A stretch of DNA of 12,740 nucleotides, taken from Opitutales bacterium. GTDB lineage: Bacteria; Verrucomicrobiota; Verrucomicrobiia; Opitutales; UBA2987. The stretch's first letter is position 1. Each line of letters begins with the position of its first letter. Below, one piece after another: positions 6,760-12,740 of the stretch. The stretch lies in NCBI GenBank assembly GCA_021772555.1, contig JAJFLT010000332.1, forward strand, positions 1 through 12,740, read 5' to 3'. A program made the position numbers and the translations under genes. The notes beneath the pieces were generated by a model. It saw nothing but the letters and a program-made list of their open reading frames with translations. It made no database searches and was not told the DNA's origin.

Positions 6760-9700
6760 CTAAAACTTGAGCTTAATGCCTGTTTGCAGAGCCCACCGGG
6801 AAGCAAAGATATCGTCCGAACTCTGTGGAGCTCGCACTGGGTCAAACTGGTAAGTAAATGCATCATCGCCCGCATTGCCTCCACCATTGATGGCAAAGGT
6901 TCCGAAAGGCACTTGGTCAACAATTCCTGCCTTGTCATTGAAAAAGTTTACGAAGTTGAGAAAATTGATGAAGACTTCCGCTTTCAGGGACCCTCGAATG
7001 GGAATTTCCTGGGAAACATTGAGATCGAAGCGATGAATCCATTTACTGGTGAACGCATTGCGTGGAGCATGACTGCCAGCAAATTTGCTCAACCCACTGG
7101 TATCCAGAAAGGAAAAGAAGGCCGCCGTATCTGCATCCGACATCTGGCTGAAATCCGCGAGGGGATCATCCTGCCCGGTGGGAACGTATAACAGATCATT
7201 TGAGAATGACTGATCGTCACCATTTACATCGTCATTAAACAGATAACTGTAAGGAGTTCCAGATCTGCCTTCATAAACGAAGGTGACGGTTGTTTTATAA
7301 TTCTCGACCAACTCGAAATCGATTCCCGCTACAGCCAAAATGCGGTGTTTTATTTCGTTCGTAGATGTCGCTTCTTCAAATGTGTTCTGGTTGAACTTTG
7401 GCGTATCGGCAAAATTCGAGATAGCGGTGGAACTGCCCTGACGACCCGCATCGGTGGAGTCTCCCAGAGTGTAGGAAAGGTTGAAGAACCAGTGGTCTTT
7501 AAGCGGTCTGCTTAAGACAAAGCTCAAGTTGGTAGATTTGCCAATGCCGCCAGTATTGGTCAACCGGAACACATTATCATAACCGGCAGCATTCCCACGG
7601 TCGTTGGAAGGATTGCCTCCAAACAAAGCGCGACCATCCGGACCTGTTCCTCCCTCCGTCAAATTGATGTCAATGGTGCCAAGTCCCTGATTGATCCAGG
7701 TTTGCAACCACTCGAAGGTGAAATTCATGCCACCCAGCCAGGGAAGTTTGCGATCAATGGCAAAATTGGCTTTCCAAGCCGAAGGCATTTCCAGACTATC
7801 ATCCAGCAAATCGACTCTCTGGTTACCCACTGTACCGGCATCATTAGGATCCAAGAAAATAACTGGATTATTGGGATCAAAATTATTGATCACGCCTCCG
7901 GGAGCGGTTCCAGCAATGTATTGCTCAGATGTAAAATCAGGGCTACCATCAAAGAAACTCCTGGTGGAAACACCATTATTGCTGAAAACATTGGAAACCC
8001 ACACGCCCGGACTTCTGCCTTGAAAAAGGCCAAAACCACCACGAATTTGTGTTTTTCTCTCGTTATCGAGGGCATAGTTGAAAGAGAAACGTGGTGCAAA
8101 AAGATCGGCTCCATCCAGAGTGTTGGTGTTGCTTATACCGAAAGCGTTTGCAAAACCTGGGTTTTCCGGAGCTGCATTCTTAACCGAGAAGGTATCGTAG
8201 CGAAATCCAAAAATGAGGGCAAGGCGGTTGCTAACATCCCATTGATCCTGTACGAAAAAGCCCGTATTGGTAAAATCCGATTGGGCAATGATATCAAGGC
8301 CCTCAACACCGGTCTGACGAACAACAAAATCGAGTTCATCCGCAAGGAATCCATCAATGCCCTCGAAATCAAGTTCACCATAGGTTTCCTGTAGGAAGAG
8401 GTTGTTAAATTTGGATTCCTCCCAATCGAAACCAACCGTAATATTGTGGCTGCCACCGACACTTATATCGACAGAAAAGGATGCATTTTTTACATCAGTA
8501 TCGAGGAAATTGGATTGGCGTGAATCATCCGCACCCCAGAAAAGTTCACCTCTAGTGGTTGGTTGGCCATTTTGGCTGATGCCTCGAATATTATCAATCC
8601 TCATTTCAGGGAATAAATTCGGGTTTTCCGGGTCAGACTGAAACCGGCTGGTCCCAAAACGAAATTCAGAGCGAATATTTGGCGTCCAACGGGCGAACCA
8701 TTCACCCACCCAGGCATCGTTTAAGAACTTGGTATTAAAAAATACCGAGGAAAAGCCTGTTTCAGGAGAAGAACCAGCATCATCGAAATCGGCCACACTG
8801 GGCGAATTGCCCTCAGTTTTATTCCAACGTAAACTGAGCCGATGCTTTTCAGTCACATTCCAATCTATTTTAGCAACGAATTTTTCATCATTATTTAATT
8901 GAGCGGGAAGTTCTCCAAAGGTTCCCGGGTCGAACCCGTACCTAGATTGAATGGTCGAGCGGATAAGATCCAAATCTTCCTGAAACGGCGTGAATCCTGC
9001 AACCGGCGCGTCGAAAGTAAGATCATATTCCTCATAGTTGACAAAGAAAAAGAGCTTATCCTTAATAATTGGCCCACCGAGGGTAACCCCCCATGTGGTT
9101 TCATCCCATAACGGCTCTACGCCATTATTGACATTCTCTCCGCGATTATCATCAGTCTGCTTAATATAATAAATGGAACCGTGCCATTCATTGGTTCCAC
9201 TTTTGGTCACCGTATTGATGGAGCCTCCAAGAAAACCCGATTGACGCACATCATAGGGTGCCACTTCAATGGAAATTTCCTCCAATGCGTCCACCGATAT
9301 GGGATTAGCTAAAGAAGGAAGACTATCAGCATTCAAGCCAAATTGATCATTCATTTTAACCCCATCCACCTGGATTGAGTTGTAACGTGAATTTTGCCCA
9401 GCGATACTAATGCGGCCAGCACTGGTTGCACTGGAACCGCCGACGATGGCGGCATTGGGATCAAAACGGGCAAAATCGAGGAAGGATCGTTGGACTTGGG
9501 GACGGGTTTCAAGCGCTTCGGTATTTAGTACCGACCCGACACCAGTTTTATTACGATCAAAAAGGGGATCGTTAACGCCGATCACCTCGAACTCTTCCAG
9601 TTCAACGACCTCACCGCCAGTTTCCTGCATTTCAAAACCGACATGGCTGGCTCGCGAAAGCTCGATATAAACATCGTGTTGAACCGCAGTGCGGTAAAGA

Positions 9701-9972
9701 TCGGAAGATATGGTTACCGTATAGGGGCCTCCAATTCTGAGGCCACGCACATTGTAGCGACCGGATTTACCGGTGGATATCCGGTCAATTGTGCCGGTGG
9801 GAACGTGCAGAATGGTCACATTGGCGCCGCTGATGGCGTTTCCGGAGGCGTCTGCGACAACTCCCGTTATGCCTGAAGTGGTCAATCCCTGACTAAACAA
9901 GGAAGATTGGAACCCGCAAAGGCAGGTTAACACACAGAGTGCGATAAGGGGGATTTTCAGTGGGTTTTTCAT
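6760..9972 (-). CDS. TonB-dependent outer-membrane receptor, Oar-like, with carboxypeptidase-regulatory-like domain
   Basis: This is a large outer-membrane protein, likely a TonB-driven importer or adhesion-related receptor; its ligand is unknown. With the start at 9972 it has 1070 residues. They comprise a signal peptide (about 1-28), a carboxypeptidase-regulatory-like beta-sandwich (about 32-115, with SGITGVVADASGNAISGANV at 33-52), a TonB-box-like EEFEVIGV (126-133), a plug domain (about 140-260, with IQVDGVKMNDQFG and APYDVRQSGFLGGSINTVTKSGT) and a C-terminal beta-barrel ending in phenylalanine (GIKLKF), the usual sorting signal. The domain order matches Myxococcus Oar. The frame is open to an ATG at 10080, but that adds 36 polar residues before the signal peptide, so I prefer 9972. 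No SusD-like gene is adjacent. An unusually long, structured leader precedes it and a shared terminator follows. Confidence 0.93.
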   Translation of the reverse strand: MKNPLKIPLIALCVLTCLCGFQSSLFSQGLTTSGITGVVADASGNAISGANVTILHVPTGTIDRISTGKSGRYNVRGLRIGGPYTVTISSDLYRTAVQHDVYIELSRASHVGFEMQETGGEVVELEEFEVIGVNDPLFDRNKTGVGSVLNTEALETRPQVQRSFLDFARFDPNAAIVGGSSATSAGRISIAGQNSRYNSIQVDGVKMNDQFGLNADSLPSLANPISVDALEEISIEVAPYDVRQSGFLGGSINTVTKSGTNEWHGSIYYIKQTDDNRGENVNNGVEPLWDETTWGVTLGGPIIKDKLFFFVNYEEYDLTFDAPVAGFTPFQEDLDLIRSTIQSRYGFDPGTFGELPAQLNNDEKFVAKIDWNVTEKHRLSLRWNKTEGNSPSVADFDDAGSSPETGFSSVFFNTKFLNDAWVGEWFARWTPNIRSEFRFGTSRFQSDPENPNLFPEMRIDNIRGISQNGQPTTRGELFWGADDSRQSNFLDTDVKNASFSVDISVGGSHNITVGFDWEESKFNNLFLQETYGELDFEGIDGFLADELDFVVRQTGVEGLDIIAQSDFTNTGFFVQDQWDVSNRLALIFGFRYDTFSVKNAAPENPGFANAFGISNTNTLDGADLFAPRFSFNYALDNERKTQIRGGFGLFQGRSPGVWVSNVFSNNGVSTRSFFDGSPDFTSEQYIAGTAPGGVINNFDPNNPVIFLDPNDAGTVGNQRVDLLDDSLEMPSAWKANFAIDRKLPWLGGMNFTFEWLQTWINQGLGTIDINLTEGGTGPDGRALFGGNPSNDRGNAAGYDNVFRLTNTGGIGKSTNLSFVLSRPLKDHWFFNLSYTLGDSTDAGRQGSSTAISNFADTPKFNQNTFEEATSTNEIKHRILAVAGIDFELVENYKTTVTFVYEGRSGTPYSYLFNDDVNGDDQSFSNDLLYVPTGQDDPLADFSQMSDADTAAFFSFLDTSGLSKFAGSHAPRNAFTSKWIHRFDLNVSQEIPIRGSLKAEVFINFLNFVNFFNDKAGIVDQVPFGTFAINGGGNAGDDAFTYQFDPVRAPQSSDDIFASRWALQTGIKLKF

Positions 9973-10081
9973 AGTTTGTATGAGGTTTATGTCGATGAGG
10001 ACAATTTTTGATGTTCTCTCTCTTTTTGTATTTTGGTGGTTTATTTTGCTGAATACTCGGAAAATTTCACCGGCTTTCATT

Positions 10082-10125
10082 GTTAACCTAAAAGCATTGC
10101 CCTATGAACAATGCAGGTTGTTAAC
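10082..10125 (-). promoter_or_regulatory. bulged stem-loop in the receptor leader
   Basis: GCATTG (10094-10099) pairs with CAATGC (10109-10114) around a 9-base loop. AACCT (10085-10089) pairs with AGGTT (10115-10119), leaving a 4-base bulge. GTT (10082-10084) can close on AAC (10123-10125) past a 3-base bulge. Fourteen base pairs in total lie directly upstream of the in-frame ATG at 10080, and the fold includes an AGG that could act as its ribosome binding site. Confidence 0.45.
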
Positions 10126-10146
10126 TACAGGCGGTTTTCGAAGATG

Positions 10147-10213
10147 GGTACAGCCCTGCCGTATGCAGGCAAACGAAGCGGTCTGGGGAAGCCAGAGCAG
10201 GGTTTCTAATACC
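10147..10213. ncRNA. candidate structured RNA element (multi-branch fold), strand uncertain
   Basis: Nested complementary segments suggest a junction fold. GGTA (10147-10150) pairs with TACC (10210-10213), and CCCTGC (10154-10159) with GCAGGG (10197-10202). Inside lies a hairpin TCTGG/CCAGA (10182-10186 / 10192-10196) with a GGAAG loop on the plus strand. A competing hairpin CCTGC/GCAGG (10155-10159 / 10165-10169) shares an arm with the second pairing, which allows two alternative states. I could not match it to a known riboswitch consensus. The call rests on complementarity and local GC enrichment only. Confidence 0.3.
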
Positions 10214-10240
10214 ATAAGACTTTGAAACACAAAGTCTTAT
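10214..10240. promoter_or_regulatory. perfect 11-bp inverted repeat upstream of the receptor gene
   Basis: ATAAGACTTTG (10214-10224) and CAAAGTCTTAT (10230-10240) are exact reverse complements around a 5-base loop. No T-run follows on either strand, so a standard terminator is unlikely. It could be an operator dyad or an mRNA stem. Confidence 0.6.
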
Positions 10241-10334
10241 AAAAATAAGAAGTTGTGGGATGATAGGTGTGGGTTTGGTTTATATCAAGGACACCTTTAT
10301 GCTGACACAAAGATATCGTTAAGATAATATATGT

Positions 10335-10357
10335 AACTTTACTATAACGGTAAGGTT
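10335..10357. promoter_or_regulatory. 8-bp imperfect dyad in the AT-rich upstream region
   Basis: AACTTTAC (10335-10342) and GTAAGGTT (10350-10357) are complementary except for one position that is a G-T wobble on the plus strand. The spacer is 7 bases. It lies where the minus-strand promoter of the receptor gene could be, so a regulator site is possible. Confidence 0.3.
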
Positions 10358-10430
10358 TTTCAACTATTATTTTCAAAACATTGACTGATTTACCCTGAAA
10401 TTTCGAGGTTTGGCTTCCGAAACCGCAAAT

Positions 10431-10868
10431 TCAGTCTTTCTGCACACTGAAGCGACCAGGCCCCATGAACATTATGCTTAAAAAAACAAAAGCCATGGAA
10501 AGTGGATTGGTGACATGAAAATTAAAGTTTTCGATGGCGCTTAATCCCTTTACCGGTTCTACAATATGGTAGGATACCGCCACAATCATCGTGCAAATGA
10601 GAAAAAAACAAGCGGGACGAACCAGAAACCCAACCACTAGAAGCAGCCCTCCCAAGACTTCAGAAAAGGCCGCCATAAATCCCCAAAAAACGGGCCAATA
10701 CGTGATCCCGAAAATCGCCATAGTGGAACCGAGCCCCTCCAGTTTCTCACTTCCGGACAGAATCTTGGGCACGCCGTGGAAGATCATCAAAATCCCAACC
10801 GAGACCCTTAAAATGAACAGCCCGAAGTCCCTGGCCATGAAAAATTTTTTGATCGAGTTTATGCTCAT
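10431..10868 (-). CDS. DoxX family membrane protein
   Basis: This 145-residue protein has four predicted membrane helices and the DoxX-type pattern. The first helix contains FILRVSVGILMIFHGVPKIL (18-37), then come a polar loop and a second helix with FSEVLGGLLLVVGFLVRPAC, and the C terminus is short. Family members sit in the cytoplasmic membrane; a few are linked to thiosulfate:quinone oxidoreductase or to redox stress complexes, but most, like this one, have no assigned reaction. The ATG at 10868 lacks a clear Shine-Dalgarno. A second in-frame ATG ten codons later also leaves the domain intact. It is divergent from the zinc-ribbon gene, with 125 bases between the starts, and is 458 bases upstream of the receptor gene on the same strand. 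Confidence 0.88.
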   Translation of the reverse strand: MSINSIKKFFMARDFGLFILRVSVGILMIFHGVPKILSGSEKLEGLGSTMAIFGITYWPVFWGFMAAFSEVLGGLLLVVGFLVRPACFFLICTMIVAVSYHIVEPVKGLSAIENFNFHVTNPLSMAFVFLSIMFMGPGRFSVQKD

Positions 10869-10993
10869 CAGCGCATAAATACTAAAAAAAACTACCTAAC
10901 TAAAATCAAGGAAGAATGCCTAAATATCCATGAATCGCCAACAATTGGATTATTGCCGATTTTAGGGAAACTGAGGCATTATGAAATATACCG

Positions 10994-11290
10994 ATGGGTA
11001 AAGGACATTTCATATGCCCAAATTGTGGCGCGGAAGTCCGTGTGGGTGCGTCGGCCTGCCCGGAATGCGGGTCCGATGAAAAAACAGGGTGGAAGGAGGA
11101 CGCCGAAAGCGATTTTGCCGATTACCCATCTGGTTACGGCACAGATACCGATTTTAACTACGATGAGTTTCTGCGCCGGGAATTCGGACGACCAACCGGG
11201 CATAATCTCAAGATTTTAACCCGAAAAAACCTTATCACAGCAATCTCTATTTTGTTAGCAGTGGCGCTTATCTGGCTCTGGGTTTTTTGA
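10994..11290 (+). CDS. small zinc-ribbon protein with C-terminal membrane anchor
   Basis: The function is unknown. The 98-residue protein begins with a zinc ribbon made of CPNC (8-11) and CPEC (22-25), separated by a short turn (GAEVRVGASA). An acidic linker follows (about 34-60) with YDEFLRREFG (56-65), and a single hydrophobic helix (about 79-97) ends the protein. The tail-anchored layout puts the zinc ribbon in the cytoplasm. I recall short proteins of this kind as common, uncharacterised genes in Verrucomicrobiota. The ATG at 10994 is the first that gives a whole zinc ribbon; the ATG at 10981 is out of frame. There is no Shine-Dalgarno. TTGCCG/CATTAT (10953-10958, 10977-10982) is a weak promoter candidate that would make an almost leaderless mRNA. 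Confidence 0.78.
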   Translation: MGKGHFICPNCGAEVRVGASACPECGSDEKTGWKEDAESDFADYPSGYGTDTDFNYDEFLRREFGRPTGHNLKILTRKNLITAISILLAVALIWLWVF

Positions 11291-11432
11291 TCGAATAGCC
11301 GGTTTATCCTCGGAAGCGGTCGAGGTTGTGCTGCCGTAACCATTTGACCTGACACATTTTTTGTGACTGTTTGATTCTAACCTCGGGAATGAAATACATG
11401 CCGAAAGGTTCTAAAACCTGGAATTCCATGCC

Positions 11433-12740
11433 ATGCTGATACTAATACTTCTCGCCAGTTGCCTGATTTGTCTCGCGGCTTATAAATTTTACGGAGATTT
11501 CCTGGTTCGCCGCTGCGGCCTGGATGATTCCATTGAAACACCCGCCTGCACGCTTAAAGACGGGGTTGATTACGTGCCCACGCGTTCTTCGGTCCTTTTC
11601 GGGCACCATTTTTCCTCCATAGCCGGGGCGGGCCCTATAGTCGGGCCCATTTTGGCAGGAATGTATTTTGGCTGGGGGCCGACTTTGCTTTGGATTTTAG
11701 TCGGCGCGATTTTCGTGGGCGGCATCCACGATTTCGGCAGCACATTCATGTCCATTCGCAGCCGGGGCCGGTCCATTGTGGAAACGACAAGAAACCTAGT
11801 CGGCGAGGGCACGGGCAAGCTGTTCATGATTTTCGTCATACTCGCCCTGCTCTATGTGATAATCGTTTTTCTCGATCTGACGGCCGTAACCTTCACCACA
11901 CAACCTGAGGTGGCCACCTCCTCGGGGTGGTTTGTGATCATGGCGCTGGTTTTCGGGTTTGTCCTGGCCCGCACACGATTATCCTTTAAAACGGCCGTTT
12001 TGATTTTCGTCCCGCTAACATTTCTGGGCCTTTGGGTGGGACACACATTTCCGGCTCCGAATCTGGATAAAAACTTCTGGGTGGTCCTGATTCTGGCCTA
12101 TTGTTTCATCGCCGCGATTCTGCCCGTGCAAATACTTTTACAGCCGAGGGATTTTCTCAGTTCGACCTTTCTTTACGCCATGCTGACAGTGGGCGGAATC
12201 GGCCTGTTGATGGCCAATGCGCCCATCAAGATCGAATTTTTCAAAGAATGGGATAGTGAAAAAATTGGGATGCTCATGCCCTTTCTCTTCATCACGGTGG
12301 CTTGCGGGGCATGTAGCGGTTTTCACAGTATGGTAGCCAGTGGCACAACATCGAAGCAAATCCGGGTGGAAACCGACATAAAAAAGATAAGTTACGGGGG
12401 AATGTTGGTGGAGGGGGTTCTGGCTACATTTTCCCTGGCTTGCATAGCGGTACTGAGTTCCTCGGCCGTTGAGGGTGTCTCGCCGGTGACTATCTTTGCC
12501 CACGGTTCGGCCGTCTTTCTAGGTGCATTGGGCATACCGCAGAACCTTTCAATCGAGTTTACACTGCTGGCCGTCAGCACCTTTCTTCTGACGACTTTGG
12601 ATACTTGCACACGCTTGACCCGTTTTCTAGTCGAGGAATTGATGAACCTGCGCAACAAATACAGTCGTTTTTTAGGCACCTTAGGAGTTCTTGTCATACC
12701 AGCGGTTTTTGCGTTTCAAAAATTTGACGGTGAACCGGCC
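11433..12740 (+). CDS. cstA: CstA family carbon-starvation / peptide-pyruvate transporter, 3' end cut by window
   Basis: This multi-pass inner-membrane protein belongs to the CstA family, whose E. coli members import pyruvate or peptides during carbon limitation. The frame starting at ATG 11433 is open to the last base (436 residues, no stop). Family signatures are clear: GHHFSSIAGAGPIVGPI (57-73) and CGACSGFHSMVASGTTSKQI (291-310), equivalent to the HHF..IAGAGPLVGP and ACGA.SGFH..ISSGTT blocks of E. coli CstA. About ten hydrophobic segments are present in the visible part. The spacing between the two motifs looks compressed compared with the roughly 700-residue E. coli protein, which suggests the shorter subtype. 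An ATG at 11428 is out of frame and stops after three codons. No Shine-Dalgarno is obvious, and no regulator such as a LytTR system is visible. Confidence 0.93.
   Translation, partial: MLILILLASCLICLAAYKFYGDFLVRRCGLDDSIETPACTLKDGVDYVPTRSSVLFGHHFSSIAGAGPIVGPILAGMYFGWGPTLLWILVGAIFVGGIHDFGSTFMSIRSRGRSIVETTRNLVGEGTGKLFMIFVILALLYVIIVFLDLTAVTFTTQPEVATSSGWFVIMALVFGFVLARTRLSFKTAVLIFVPLTFLGLWVGHTFPAPNLDKNFWVVLILAYCFIAAILPVQILLQPRDFLSSTFLYAMLTVGGIGLLMANAPIKIEFFKEWDSEKIGMLMPFLFITVACGACSGFHSMVASGTTSKQIRVETDIKKISYGGMLVEGVLATFSLACIAVLSSSAVEGVSPVTIFAHGSAVFLGALGIPQNLSIEFTLLAVSTFLLTTLDTCTRLTRFLVEELMNLRNKYSRFLGTLGVLVIPAVFAFQKFDGEPA

Larger units (their letters stand above)
9973..10430. other. 458-base gene-free stretch between the doxX-like and receptor genes
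   Basis: I find no convincing protein gene here. It is mostly AT-rich (13 of 60 bases are G or C in 10321-10380) but holds a GC-rich core (36 of 60 in 10141-10200). It contains at least four inverted-repeat structures, annotated separately. It is the 5' leader and promoter region of the minus-strand receptor gene. A -10-like TATATT with poor -35 partners lies on the minus strand around 10325-10335. Confidence 0.6.

Noticed and set aside
7702..8394. 230-codon plus-strand frame inside the receptor gene
   Set aside because: It is antisense to a clear TonB-receptor domain; the product has no recognisable motif and is an opposite-strand artefact.
8921..8940. tRNA T-arm-like GGGTCGAACCC
   Set aside because: It is inside the receptor coding sequence, with no acceptor stem, D-arm or anticodon arm around it.
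10145..10210. 21-codon plus-strand frame (ATG to TAA) across the GC-rich fold
   Set aside because: It is too short to support alone, has no ribosome binding site and no downstream gene to regulate; the RNA-fold explanation fits better.
10081..10430. Known riboswitch classes (cobalamin, c-di-GMP-I, SAM/SAH, glutamine, fluoride)
   Set aside because: Apart from a short AGGCAAAC resemblance to c-di-GMP-I, none of the conserved core sequences is present on either strand.
11308..11325. CCTCG/CGAGG hairpin after the zinc-ribbon gene as a terminator
   Set aside because: It is only five base pairs with an 8-base loop and no T-run; not distinguishable from chance.
1..12740. Mobile elements, CRISPR arrays, defence genes, phage genes
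   Set aside because: No transposase, integrase, direct-repeat array or defence-family motif is seen; the genes are ordinary metabolic, envelope and regulatory genes.

Overview
The window looks like an ordinary chromosomal stretch from a Gram-negative, probably marine or aquatic member of the Verrucomicrobiota (Opitutae-like). The grounds are: a very large Oar-type TonB-dependent receptor; an orphan GFTLLE prepilin with the GxWP / TPIGG body I associate with that phylum; a TMTC-like membrane-TPR protein; a small CPNC/CPEC zinc-ribbon membrane protein; and few recognisable Shine-Dalgarno sequences. This assignment is inference from gene types, not a phylogeny. I see no transposase, integrase, phage gene, tRNA, rRNA or CRISPR array.

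Layout. Positions 51-2116 (+) hold two central-metabolism enzymes: a class I DAHP synthase (entry to the shikimate pathway) and an NAD-type malate dehydrogenase. Positions 2222-3838 (+) form a tight three-gene operon: a DUF6249-like membrane protein, an ECF sigma factor with a GTG start, and a small two-helix membrane protein that may be its anti-sigma partner. Positions 4015-6687 (+) hold a prepilin-like protein followed by a 703-residue protein with a GT-C-like membrane domain and seven TPR repeats. A strong bidirectional hairpin terminator (6697-6734) separates this from the convergent minus-strand gene at 6760-9972, an Oar-like TonB-dependent outer-membrane receptor with no SusD partner in view.

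Upstream of the receptor is a 458-base gene-free stretch (9973-10430) with several inverted repeats and a locally GC-rich, foldable core. It is the best candidate here for an undescribed regulatory element. Beyond it lies doxX-like 10431-10868 (-), divergent from a zinc-ribbon membrane protein at 10994-11290 (+). Last is a CstA-family transporter that starts at 11433 and runs off the window end, open and without a stop.

I find no clear new defence or mobile system. The most interesting points are the structured receptor leader, the DUF6249-ECF pair that share one reading frame across a single stop codon, and the pilin/GT-C-TPR pairing.
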